In this document: positions 23,084 through 33,924 of the stretch, in pieces
Numbering within the stretch: the stretch's first letter is position 1
Layout: every line of letters begins with the position of its first letter
DNA from: Apiospora phragmitis
Taxonomy: Eukaryota; Ascomycota; Sordariomycetes; Amphisphaeriales; Apiosporaceae
Reading direction: 5' to 3'
Length of the DNA stretch: 64,000 nucleotides
Assembly: GCA_038363925.1 (NCBI GenBank)
Contig: JAQQWL010000011.1
Coordinates: 2,790,001 to 2,854,000, forward strand
The notes under the pieces: generated by a model
What the model was told of the DNA's origin: nothing
Seen by the model: the letters and a program-made list of their open reading frames with translations, nothing else
Database searches by the model: none
Position numbers and translations under genes: made by a program

Positions 23084-24411
23084 TTAGACTTCGGAGTACA
23101 ACTTCATCATGCCCGACCGCATCTTCTGCCGCGACTCGGCATCCATCTTCCGCTGGTTCTCGAGGTCCACGATGCGGGCCTGCTGCTTCGCAATACGCTC
23201 TTCGAGTTTCTTGCCCGCCTGGCGCGAGGCGTCGCGGCCCCGTTCGAGCCCCTTGGCGCGGGCCTCGAACTTCTGGAGCGCAAGCCGGACCTCGGCCCGG
23301 ACCTCGTCGCTGAGGCTCTTCTGGCCTTTCAGGAGCCCCATGACGGTGTCCGTGACATTGAGAGCGCCGGCGTGGGAGCCGGGGGTCGTGGCGCTCTCCT
23401 GCGATGAAGAGGGCGTCGCCGTGGCAGGGCGCGTGAAAGACCCGTCTTCGTCCGTTCGCTGTCTCTTAGCCGTCGACTGGATTTCGGGCTCCGCAAACAA
23501 CACGCGGCGGATCGGCTTGTCCGTGAGCGAGGGCGTGGCCAAGCCAGTAGCCGTGTCTGTGAGCGTCCTCGAAACCGCCGGGGTTGCAAAGGCATCGATC
23601 TTTCGGCCAGGGCCATCCGTGCCGCGCGTCGTCGTGCTATCGGTGATGAAAGCGGCCTGTCTCTCTTCATCCGACGACCAGCCGCCGAACTCGTCGTCGT
23701 CGGACTCGTCCGCGGGCCTCTTACGCTTCGCACTAGCCCGAGTCGGTTGGGTTGGACCCCTGGCAGCGGCAGCAGTGCTCGGCGCAGCTTGGGAGAGCTC
23801 ATCCTCGCTCGAGTCTTCCAGCTCGCTGTCGGTTTCCACCTCCTGCGCGGCCGTGCCATCGCTTTTATCGCTGGCGCGCATCGTCGCACTGCTGGAACTG
23901 GGGGCCACGCTACTGCTGACGCCCGCAACGGGGACGCCCACCTGCCTTCCCAATCCCGCCACGGAGGCGATGGGGGTGGAGCCTACTCTCCTCTCGGACT
24001 GTGCCCGCGGTGTCACGGCAGCACTTAGCGTGGTCTGCTTCATACGCTTGCTGGGGGTTTGAGTGGCCGACGGCTCGGTGTCAGAGTTGTTAAACAAGGC
24101 GCCCTCTTCGCGGAGTCTTGCATCCTCGGCAAACAAGAAGAAGCCACAATGCTCGGGGGCGCCCGGGGTGCCCTTGGATCGATCCTTTTGACAAGTGTAG
24201 AACCAGCGGCCTTCGTTCTTTGTCTTGCGCCGGACCTGGAACTGAACAGCTGGCAGTCTCGGCTGACAGTTGCCTTAAATTCATGAGTTTCGTGTCAAAG
24301 GCAAAACTTGGCCGTCAACTTACAGTGCCATTGACCCTTGGTAAAGTAACCGTTGGTAGGTTGTTTGGTGGGCGTGGCGCTGGTGCCGAACGTCATGGTA
24401 GGAGGACCCAT
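23084..24411 (-). CDS. GRF-type zinc-finger protein with coiled-coil C-terminus
   Basis: Exons 24411-24324 and 24273-23084, 425 residues. The N-terminal finger is joined across the intron: WHCNCQPRLPAVQFQVRRK, KNEGRWFYTCQK, EHCGFFLFAEDA. This matches the GRF zinc finger (C-x-C ... GR-x-FY-x-C ... C-GFF), a single-strand nucleic-acid-binding module found in NEIL3, APE2 and TOP3A. The middle (about 85-310) is acidic, Ser/Thr-rich and probably disordered, with basic patches (SAKRKRP). Residues about 350-420 form a charged coiled coil (KKLEERIAKQQARIVDLENQ). No nuclease, helicase or ligase domain is present, so it is an orphan architecture, presumably a nuclear adaptor. The frame is clean. Confidence 0.8.
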
Positions 24412-25166
24412 CTTGTTATTTGAATGAATACAGGTTCAGAAGTATAAAGTCTGAACCATCAGTCGGCCACCAGAGAATTACCAGGCCATGAGAGTAGCAT
24501 CAATTAATTGTTTGTTTGTCAGGAGTTCCTTTGTTGGCACAAGATCGGGTCGGGTACGGGGAGATTGGCGAAGGAATATCGAGAAGACAGAGAAGGGGGG
24601 GTGAGAGTTCAGCCGTTTGTCTCAGCGGCTAACTATGGAGCTCAGCCGTTAAAAGTGGGAGGTTGGGTTGGCTAGGAGAAACAAGCAAACAAGCGCTGAA
24701 ACCAGGGAGGACGACAATCTGGATCTGGTGGGGGTGGGGGGAGTTCTGGTCTTACAGTATTGCACCTATTTTCAAGTGGTTATGGGACTCTCGGAATCTT
24801 GTAAGGGTCGTCTCTCTATTGATTCATCTTCTGTACTGTACGCTTTGCGCGCAAAAAAAAGGGCGACAACAACAACACAACCCAATAGATCAGATCATAC
24901 ATACAAACAGGACGTTTCTTGAGTACTGAGGCTCAACGGGGGAAAACAGGGATCCTCCAACAGCAGCCTCCTCGTGTCCTGACTTTCATCATGTCGGGGG
25001 GTATATCCTTTAACGCAAGTGCAAACCAACAAAATTTACCCCGTCCTATCTTCATGTTCTTCTCATGCATTATTTTGTAAGCAAGCTCCTTCCAGGGCGA
25101 GCGCTTGCTCCGAGCCAAATGCCTCCAAGACAGATGCTTCCAAGGCAGACGATCACGCGAAACACC
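24412..25166. other. Intergenic region
   Basis: About 0.75 kb between the GRF gene start and the ELMO gene 3' end. Short open frames only; nothing supported. Confidence 0.5.
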
Positions 25167-27366
25167 CTAGATCTCGTAATAATAATCGTCGTCCAAACCC
25201 TGCCGGCTGGGTACCACTCCCGCCCCAGGAGGCGGCCCGCCATATGCCGCTTCCATCCCCACGTTGAGCAGCCGGATCTTGAGGCTGTACTCTCCCACCA
25301 GCGTCACCAGTTTCGTCGTGTCTGCCGTCAGAGGCGCTTGGTCCAAGAGCATCAACATCCCATCCAGCCATTCCGACGCCAGGCTGTTGTTGAGCGGGTA
25401 CAGCGTCAGCAACGGTTGCTCCTTTCCGTCTCCACTCGGCCGCAGCGCTTCTTCGGCACTGGTAAAGCCAAACATGGTAATCTTCGTGCTCGTCTTTGCG
25501 CCACTCGCAGCGCCTATGCTGCCGGTCGATGTCTTGGGCCCGGGCGTGTCGGTGGTTTGCGTATTATTGCTCTTTTCGTCGTCGTTGATCACCGAAACGT
25601 TCGACACCACCGAGCTGATCTTGCTCAGGTCGATCTTCTCCGTCAGGGCCTCGAGAATAGGATCTTGCTCCGCCCGTAATGCGAAGTCGGCATAGTGTAG
25701 GTATCGACGGTTGTGCGAGAGCTTGGCATAGCGCCATGGCGCTGAATGAGCTGCACGCCCGGCTTGGAAGTTGGCTCCCTGGCTCTCCTTGCGTGGTGCC
25801 GGCTTCGAAAACCAGGATCCTTGTAGAAGGCACCTTACGCGCTGCTCTTTGACGAAAGAGAGGGATTCGTTCCTTAAATCATCGCGAACCTGGTACAGGT
25901 GTTGGCCCCAGTTCTCCTCAAATGACATTTCTAGGAGATCCATCTGTAATTCTCGTAGTCTGGCCAAGTCATATTCGAGGAGATCCTCCTCCACATCAAC
26001 CACGTCCTTTGACCTCCCCGAGCTGCCCACCACTTGATCCATTAGTATGCGCACAAGTTCGACGATCTTTTCGAAATCGCCTTGTCCAGCGCCCGTGGCT
26101 TTCCACAGCCAGAAGAAGGCTTGCAGTCCAGCTGTGTGAAGCCTAGACCATTGCAAGAGTAGCGGGCGGAAGAGTTTGTCTTGGTGTCTGGTATCAGACA
26201 GTTGATAGCCCCTCAAGTCCTCTATATCTGTCTTGTTGCAGTCAAATTGATCGTACAAAGTCTGTGTGACGGATAGACTTGCTCGCGCCACTGGGCATCG
26301 CTCGGGAAGCGGTCGAGTTGACTGCTCTAGTAGCAACTTCTGAAAGCCGTCTTCGTTCTTCCGGACATAGTCTGTCAGGTCCATCATTCCCAGGAACCCT
26401 GCTCCTTCAAACTCTGCTACTGGGCTTTCGGTCTCGAAACCCAGTCGTCGCCACTTCTCCGGATTGTGTTTTCTACTCCCCTTCTTGTTGTTGGGCTCGG
26501 GTGCATCATCTCCATTCACTACTCCATTGAAGTGGTCGCGGCTCGGCGCGCTGGCCAGGTGCAATCCTTTCAGAGCTCTTCTGTGTTCTGGCCGCTCCAA
26601 GTCGACCCGCACCTCCTTCCACTTCCGCAGGAGGAGCTTGGTCAAGGACTGAAATTCCAGCAAGGGGTGAGCCAAGTCTTGTAGTGCCGAGCTTTGCATG
26701 AGATTGTAGACAGCTTTGATCAAGCCCAAATCCTGTAGCCGCTTGATAAACTTGGGCCACTCCTCCGATACGCTCTTGCCGCTACCGTTGCCGTTGCCGT
26801 TGCCGTTTGTACTCGGCTCCGAGGAAACGGCGTCCCCTGATAAGCGAGTTGATTAGCATTAGCGCGTTGGCGCACAAGGCATGATCGGCCGAATTGAGTT
26901 GCTGTATGACCAGGTCGAAGAATTGTGGATAAACGGCGACGGCTGGCTTAAGCGCACGAAACCCGAAGGTACCAGGGGCGCGGCTCAGACCCCGAAGGGG
27001 CCTGCGAATGGCTCACGAGGGCGACGAGGATGGACATGGCGCCTCGCAGGATGTTCACCAGCGGGTTCATGACGATCAGCTCGACGATGCGCTCGACCAG
27101 CTCGCCGGCCGTCGGGCTCTCAAAGATATCCCAGCCCATGTCGACCTCCAACAACCGACTCAAACTCTGCAGCGATAGGCCAACGTATTTCCGCCCGTGC
27201 CCATGATCAACCGTCGCAGTATTATCAGGCCGCCCGAGGATATAAAAACGTCGGCGAACGAGGGGTCGTTGATGGAAAACTGCAGCTTGAAAACGGCCAT
27301 CTTGCGCGCGGCGTCCTCGTCGCTTGCCAGGCGCGAGAGGAGCGCGGGTATATCTGCCTGATCCAT
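25167..27366 (-). CDS. ELMO/CED-12 family protein
   Basis: Single exon of about 732 residues from MDQADIPALLSRLA; an in-frame upstream start at 27447 adds a Lys-rich stretch. The N-terminal half is armadillo-like (FKLQFSINDPSFADVFISS, LVERIVELIVMNPLVNIL), followed by the ELMO domain (RRLGFETESPVAEFEGAGFL, GMMDLTDYVRKNEDGFQKLL) and a C-terminal PH-like region (HNRRYLHYADF, ITMFGFTSAEEAL). ELMO proteins pair with DOCK proteins as Rac/Ras-family GEFs; in Magnaporthe an ELMO protein acts in polarity and appressorium formation. An Asn-Gly repeat encoded by a CAACGG microsatellite sits in a linker near 26780-26800. Three indels: a missing base near 27174, an extra base within 26989-27002, an extra G in 26834-26837. 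They bring the length to a multiple of three. Confidence 0.87.
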
Positions 27367-28573
27367 TTTGTGCCGCTGTGTTTTCTTCTTCTTCTTCTTT
27401 AAGCTCCCGTTCTTGGTAGTCGCTGTATTGTCGGAGCTACTCGTCAATTTTGGAATGTACGCTTAGGTAGGCTGTGTGATCGTACAAAGGGGGGCTAGCG
27501 GATGATGGGCTTCGCAGAGTAGGTCAAGCAAGGGCGTCGTCGTCGTCGCGCGCGGTCGACTCTTAAACCAGCGCTTCACCAAGTGTGCGACTTTTCATGC
27601 CCCGGAGATGTTGTGTATGGGCAGACCTCAAGGCGAACAGGGAAGTGTCTACGGGCAGGAAACAGTGTCGCGGTGCCGGCCAACACGACCTCAATTTACA
27701 TTAGTAGGCTGAAAGTAGGCCGCTTAGATAAAAAGCGGCCCTGGTATTTATCGATGGGCGGTTAGGTGGTGTCAGGTAGGCTTGTTCTGGGTCCTTAACC
27801 GGCAGCAGGTACTGAATCCATTTGATGCACTAAGATCCGTCCGAGCTCACTACTTATTCCAGGTACCCATGCCTCAGCTCGTACTTCACTGGCCGATGCA
27901 TATGAAACATCTGAGTGCATGTAACACAACACATCACTGCTGCCAATGGGGTGTTGTGTGAAGAGAAACATCAATGTCAAATCAGTCCATCAATGAAATG
28001 GTGTCAATATAAGCTGTAAACGTATGTTGATGGACCGGCCCCATTGCTCCGAATCCATTTGATGTTCAGCACATGCAGCATCAGCATAGGGGGCCGAGGG
28101 GGCTCCCATGTTGAAAAGAGGGACGGGACGGCTCTGACCGCTACGGTATATCTGATTGCTACGGAGTAGTCTGGTGAACAATGCGAATATTCTTTTGACG
28201 CCTAACAAGAACTGTCGTGCTAATGGGAAACTATAGGACCTAAGATATTATTACATATAGACTCTAGCGGCACTAAGGGAAGAGAGTTTGCTCAACAGAT
28301 CTTTTTACATATGAGATTCCGAAAGTTTGGTCAGATGTGTATGATGATATGTGGCCATTTACTGACCCGTACCTTATCCTTCTATCTGCTAGGAGTAGAT
28401 CCGCCATCATGACAACCACCTTCTGCGCCAAATTTCTATAGCTACTATAAGTACAGGACAATCATTGTAGATCCAGGCGAGACCGTGGGGCCCATGCCCG
28501 TTCAATCTAGATAGTTAATCTATGAAGTTTAGATGGCCGGACCATGCCAAGTACCTGGACAGGGGTTCAGATC
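27367..28573. other. Intergenic region
   Basis: About 1.2 kb between the ELMO gene start and the 3' end of cytidine deaminase. Contains a TTC run just upstream of the ELMO start (about 27384-27402). No coding potential seen. Confidence 0.45.
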
Positions 28574-29295
28574 CTATGCAGATACCCCTGGGCGGCCAGG
28601 CGGTGGTAGTGCCTCTGGGCCGAACGAAAGCGGCAGAAGCTATAAGAGCACCCCGTGTAAGCTGGATGAGACATGCCGTGATGGCCGCGGCCACGGATCG
28701 ATTTTGCTTACCTCTTCCAATTTCTGTACCAAGTAATCACCGTTCTTGTCGAACATGATTATAGGCGTTTTCAGGTCACAGAACTCACGAATGCTGCCAA
28801 GGTTTGTCCCGCAAATCAGCATACCGTACACGTAGATGATACCACAACACCTCGACAATGTCGATCCCGAACGGGTTATGCCAGGTAGGTTAAAAATTGA
28901 ACTCACAACTGGCGGCACATGCCGCAGGGGCTAGCCGGAGGCGCGATGTCGGTAGCGACGGCGACGGCCCTGAACCCCTTGTGGCCCTCGGTAACAGCTT
29001 TACCAAAGGCCACACGCTCGGCGCAGGTGCCTACGGGGTATGCAGCATTCTCGACATTGGCGCCGCTGATGAAAACCCCGTCGGCGGCCAGGACGGTCGA
29101 GCCAACGCGAAACTGGCTGTAGGGGCAGTAGGCCGTGGCCTTGGCCGCGACACTGCCCTTGTGCAGCTGCTCAAATTCGGCTTTGCTGAGCCGGTACGTC
29201 GAACATGTTATTTCGACGTCGGCCGGGTTGGCGCTCGACAACTTTTGGTATCGGTCGGGGTATGAAGCAGACATGGTGGAAGGTGAAGGTTCCAA
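28574..29295 (-). CDS. CDD1: Cytidine deaminase
   Basis: Zinc enzyme of pyrimidine salvage that converts cytidine and deoxycytidine to uridine and deoxyuridine in the cytosol. Exons 29295-28907, 28793-28712 and 28639-28574; phases close to give 178 residues (171 if the second Met, MSASYPDRYQ, is used). Visible motifs: CPYSQFRVG, GANVENAAYPVGTCAERVAF with the catalytic CAE, and PCGMCRQ with the two zinc cysteines just before the first intron. The third exon encodes the family's usual end LLPLSFGPEAL followed by a short Pro/Gly-rich extension. The frame is clean. Confidence 0.93.
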
Positions 29296-29835
29296 ACAAA
29301 CAGCCGCACGGCATGAGAAGCAGATATGTAATGGCTTATCACGCGCACAATCCCGGATGCGGGCAGGGAGCGATTGGAATGCCCGAATGCCTTAACTCGC
29401 TGGCTCGCGAGCTCGGCCCTCTCGTTTGGACGGGTCGGACACCACCGACCCCCCACAACCACACTTTATTACTATCATCAACTATTACCTATCATCACCA
29501 TTTCCTTTTGTCTGCCATAGTAGGACGATACACACCATCCACCACCCAGGCCTATGCATTGGAAGCGACCAGATGGACACGAACATGCTGTTTGGTTTAC
29601 ATCTATTTTTCCCGTCAGACACGACCATTCCAAGGGGCAGAGGACGCTAGGTAAAGTAGACGAAGTAAGTTTTGAGGCGCTCGGAAACCGTCGGGATATA
29701 CCAATAATCGGTTGCTTTCACGACCAAATCCCATCAGCAGCCATATCCAAGTCAGTGATGCGAATAGGGAAGCAATGTAAAACAATAGTCTCAAGATACC
29801 CATGATAGTGATTGGGTCTCGCCAACAACTGGTTT

Positions 29836-30067
29836 CTAGTGCCAGCTCTGGATGCACATTGATATCAGGCTGCTGGAGACACTTTGGGCGGCTTGAAGGT
29901 GGAAATTGACCTTGCGCCGCGGGTCGAATAGCTTGTAAACTCGACGTTGATCGAGGGCTAACCTGTAGGCCGTCGTGCCTTTGGGGGGAGTTACCTTGGC
30001 CAAGCTTATCCAAAAGCAGCCATGGCCATATGCTACCTTTTCGAATGGTCCAGAAAGAGGCTTCTTG
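29836..30067 (-). other. Possible lone exon or gene relic
   Basis: A 76-codon open frame without its own Met until near the end. It is preceded by an acceptor-like atatcag and closed by TAG. It reads like protein (KVAYGHGCFWISLAKV, TTAYRLALDQRRVYKLFDP) but has no matching upstream exon: the nearest donor would give an intron of only about 28 bases. I recognise no family. Confidence 0.2.
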
Positions 30068-30230
30068 CTGATATTTCACAATTCCAATCACTCACGCAAC
30101 ACGGACGCCATACAAAATGTAGCCTCCGGCAGCCCCGTATTGCCAATGGTCTGGGTACTCTGTTCCGAGTGGAAATGCGTACTGGGATACGAAGACTGTT
30201 ATCAGAGCATTCGCGTCAATTGAGGCTTTG

Positions 30231-30258
30231 CCGGTGGCCGGTGGCCGGTGGCCGGTGT
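30231..30258. repeat. Four tandem CCGGTGG heptamers
   Basis: Units of seven bases; the last one ends in T instead of G. Located in non-coding sequence. Confidence 0.8.
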
Positions 30259-31126
30259 CGGGTGTCGTATGATGATAGGTGGCAGACATATGCGCACAGC
30301 CGTGACAACCTCGTCGATCGAAGCCGGGGTGCCTTCCCCGAACAAAAGGTCGACGGAACAAATGCATTGTTCCTAGATCGTCAGGGGACGGTGCTGGCAG
30401 CGGCCGCCATTTCTAAACAGATCTGCACGCTTGGAACCAGCACAGCCTACCGCATAGCGGATAATGGCTTGCCCGACTGGTTGCTGGCCAGGTGTCTTTG
30501 CAAAAAGATCGTCGAATGAGTAGCGGGATGCCTAGCCGGACAGACAGCTGGGCTACTGCTTGGGGTACCTGCTTTTCCCATGCCGATCCTGCAGGAGGGT
30601 GATATGACATGTTGACATCTGTCACGGGTTCCCGGGATTCGCTGCGCAGAGCGGGGTGCCGTCGCACAAGCCTAACGGGCAACCCCCACCATGACACGAC
30701 TGCAGACTGGAGTCTCTCTGGGTACTTACTCACGATGCCTCGAATTGGAACTCAACGCCAGCCTTGGGCCTTCACGAACACGAAGGTTCAGAATCATGCC
30801 AAGTCCTTGTCCTAATCCGCTCTTTTGCTTGATTCTTCCGCCGAGTTTATCATAATGTTCTCTGCTACTTGACTGGGGAAGAGCAGGATGTAAGTATAGT
30901 CGAGCACAGGTGTAGAGGGGTCGACTGAGTCGAAAACGGGACACTTTTATCTCGAAACCGATCGCCGTTGAGATGCAACCGAGGGCCTGTCACCTGTTAC
31001 GCTGGGCTCTGAAGCACAATCGATTTGGTTCGACGTTAAATATGGGTAAGATTTTCAGTAGTCGAAAACCCTGGAACTGGGAACGAACAAGGAACAGGTA
31101 GAAAACAGGAATCCCGGAGTGCACCG

Positions 31127-31134
31127 TGACGTCA
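31127..31134. promoter_or_regulatory. Perfect CRE palindrome TGACGTCA
   Basis: Eight-base cAMP-response-element palindrome about 280 bases upstream of the ATG at 31411. In fungi ATF/CREB bZIP factors (Atf1 type) bind this sequence. Binding here is inferred from the sequence only. Confidence 0.45.
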
Positions 31135-31410
31135 CACTAGCTGGGCCGTTGCCCCTCGACGACGCGTCCGGGCCATGGAGGAGTTTGCCCAATGATTTCT
31201 CTTCTCCTACGATAACTAGAGACAAGCAATTGCTGTTTTTCTCTTTGTTTCTTTCTTAGTCCACCTGTATACTATTGATAAACGCGACTCCTCGACGGGA
31301 GACTGACGACGAAAAACACAAAAGAACACAACCACCATCATCACCACCGCTCCAAAGTACCGCACTCACGGAGCATATAAGTCTTGAACGGACCAACTGA
31401 TACGCCCACC

Positions 31411-32061
31411 ATGCCCGAGCACCCTTTTCTCCCCGAGGACTTCCCCATCGACGAAGACCATGAGTTCAAGCCGACCGAGTTCTACTTCCTCAAGGGCGCC
31501 GTCCACTTCAAGAAGACGGCGCAGATCCTGGATATGACGCACAAGGTCAAGAAGTCGCGGTGGCGCGACTTCTCGCAGTCCTTCCTGCGCGACGTCGACA
31601 ACGCCGCCAAGAAGGCCGAGGAGGACGAGGAGAAGCCCAAGTACGAGATCACGTCGTGCGGCGAGATGATGCGCACCATCAAGACCATGGTCGACGGCCA
31701 GAAGGGCGAGAAGATCTGCGAGCTCAGTATGACCTTTGTCTCGTTCGACAGCTCCATGGTCCGCTTCGCCGACAAGGAGCACAGCCGCCACCCGCTCGAG
31801 ATCTGCCCCGTCGAGGCCGGCTCCGAGAACAAGCACGAGTGCTTCGTCCGCCACTCCATCCCCTACTTCTGGGACATGTCCAGCCAGTTTGGCGTCCTCT
31901 ACAAGTGCCTCAACCAGAAGCGCGTCAAGATCGGCATGGTCTGCGCCTTCGGCTTCGGCAAGGACGCCGTCCTCGCCCTCGAGGGCGACCAGCTCGACGA
32001 CGTCTGCGCCATCAGCACCTGCGTCATCCTGCTAAACGGTCGGGATGCCATGGACCATTAA
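31411..32061 (+). CDS. Conserved-looking 216-residue protein, family not recognised
   Basis: Single exon with a strong start context (CACCATGC) and pronounced third-position C/G bias, unlike its flanks. No signal peptide or membrane segment. The first 30 residues are acidic (FLPEDFPIDEDHEF); residues 40-80 are charged (KKSRWRDFSQSFL, KKAEEDEEKPKYE). The second half alternates hydrophobic and polar residues like a beta-rich fold: SMTFVSFDSSMVRF, CFVRHSIPYFWDM, KIGMVCAFGFGKDAVLAL and the last strand VCAISTCVILLNGRD. That ending recalls Tubby/LURP-one-like barrels, but the resemblance is weak and I would not assign it. It has a CRE palindrome upstream and is convergent with the hydrolase gene. 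Confidence 0.75.
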   Translation: MPEHPFLPEDFPIDEDHEFKPTEFYFLKGAVHFKKTAQILDMTHKVKKSRWRDFSQSFLRDVDNAAKKAEEDEEKPKYEITSCGEMMRTIKTMVDGQKGEKICELSMTFVSFDSSMVRFADKEHSRHPLEICPVEAGSENKHECFVRHSIPYFWDMSSQFGVLYKCLNQKRVKIGMVCAFGFGKDAVLALEGDQLDDVCAISTCVILLNGRDAMDH

Positions 32062-32612
32062 ACGATGTCCGGGGGAAAAAGGGACGGCGGGCAGCGAGTG
32101 AGCGTGTTTCCCAAAATTGCGCTCGCATACGCTTATGAATGTCGGATGACCTACAAAGGGCAAGCGGACGGCGTTTTGAATTATTTGTGCTTGATGTACT
32201 ATGATGTAATGCTATCTATGATCCTTAATTTATATTCAGTTCGAAATCTGAACAAAGATGCTCTCCCGTGCATAATAACAATTACCCGTGGTCCAATTTG
32301 TGTGTTGAATAGGTAGTCTTGAGTAGACCAGCTCTAATTACAGCATGAGCAACAAAACAATGTCTATATCTATCTGCTAACTTGGAAACCATAAAATGCC
32401 CATTGAAGCCCAGAACCTAAGTATACCATGTATCGCAATCCCGTCTAGGGGTATCTCATCATCAGCTCAAAAACTCGACATCTATTTCCCTTGCGGTAGT
32501 AATTTCCTCTTTCTTGACAATTTCTCATCTCCGAACAAAACTTGCATTCCATCTGGCGTTTCCTCTCACCCAAACAGCACACACATATTCCCCTTTCTTC
32601 CTCCTTTTTCGA

Positions 32613-33924
32613 TCACCATCCCCAGAACTCGAAGATGGCCTCCAAGGCCTCGTTGGGGTGCGTGAAGGGGAAGTTGTGGCCGCCGGGCACGATGCGCCAG
32701 AAGACGTGGTCCTCGCCGCCGACGAGCGGCAGGGCGTCCTCGCGGTAGTCGTCCTTCTGGATGAGCTCGTCGTGGCGGGCCAGGGATGAGGGCCGTGGTC
32801 TTGGGGGGCGCACGCGCGCCAGCTTGCGCCAGTACGCCTGCTCGGCCATGAGGGGCCCCACACGCACCGTCGACATGAAGGCCGGCACGAAGCCCTCGTG
32901 CGCCCGCAGCATCCAGTGCACGTAGGCCGCGATCCGGGCCTCGAACGGGTGCACGCTATCGACAGTGTCCTCGTTGGGGTCGCCGGCGACCTCCTGGGTG
33001 GCGGTGTCTGTGAGCGACTCTGCGGGCTTGTTGTCGTGGTGGGCGGCAGCGGCAGCAGCGGCATCCATGGACATCTTGCGCTTCTTGGCCACCGAGTGGC
33101 CGATCGGGGTGCGCAGGCGGCGCTTGGTCAGCCGCTCGAGGATGGCCTCGGGGACGATGCCCGACGTGAAGACGAGGCGGCTCAGGCGGCCGAAGTTCTC
33201 GGAGCGGATGACGCCCGTGGGCGCGAGCAGCACGAGCGAGGCGACCATGTGGGGGAAGGTGGCGGCGAAGTTGAGGGCGATGCCGCCGCCCAGCGAGTAG
33301 CCGACGAGGTGCATGGCGTCGTTGCCTGTCCAGGCGAGCGGGCTCGAGGCAAGGACCAGCAGGATCTGGGACACGAAGAGGCGCGTGTCGAAGGGGAGGT
33401 CGCCGACGCCGTCGGTGAAGCCGCGGCCGAACAGGTCGAACAGCATGACGCGGCAGCCCTTGGCGGCGATGCCGTTGGCAATATCGGAGAGCGTCATGCA
33501 CGACGTGCTGATGCCGTGGATGAAGAGCACCTTGCGGCCATCTTCGGGTCCGAACTCGTAGACCCTGATATTGCCATACTTTGGGGGCGAGGAAGTTAGC
33601 AAGAAGACGGATGTTCTTTGTTTGCAATTTGCTACATTTTCTCTCTTTTCTCTCTCTTTCCTTCCTTCTCTTCCCTCACCTCGCCTTAACACTTACCGGA
33701 GTTTCTACATCGCGGGCACCGGGGAAATGATCAGGCTGATACGGTAAATCCTTAATCTCATCCTTGGTCAGGTAAGGCAGCGACGTAGTGAGTGGGCCTG
33801 GGAGGATCTGCTTCCGGTGCGGGTACAGCGAGTAACGGAATAGAGAAAGACATGCCACGGTGGTCACAATCGTTGTTGCGACGATGGCTGTGGTGCTACT
33901 CTCCGACGTGTGAAAAATGTCCAT
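32613..33924 (-). CDS. Membrane-anchored alpha/beta hydrolase
   Basis: Exons 33924-33697 and 33578-32613, 397 residues. An N-terminal hydrophobic segment (STTAIVATTIVTTVACLSLF) is a likely signal anchor. The fold motifs are VLFIHGISTSCMTL (oxyanion loop), LFDLFGRGFTDG, the nucleophile elbow HLVGYSLGGGIAL and the histidine in PGGHNFPFTHP; the acid is probably the Asp of ARHDELIQ. Around 32783-32808 two indels of opposite sign cancel: one G is missing from the run 32803-32808 and one is extra in 32783-32785. About eight residues are therefore misread, and PRPRPSS should probably be KTTALI(L). The frame is thus open but locally wrong. Substrate unknown; lipid or ester hydrolysis is likely. Confidence 0.85.

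Larger units (their letters stand above)
29296..31410. other. Intergenic region between divergent genes
   Basis: About 2.1 kb between the starts of cytidine deaminase (leftward) and the 216-residue protein gene (rightward). It includes one exon-like open stretch (29836-30067, minus) and a small tandem repeat (30231-30258), listed separately. The last 300 bases are pyrimidine-rich leader sequence for the gene at 31411. Confidence 0.5.

Noticed and set aside
23109..24062. Plus-strand open frame of 317 codons
   Set aside because: Shadow of the Ser/Asp-rich middle of the GRF protein, with no motif of its own.
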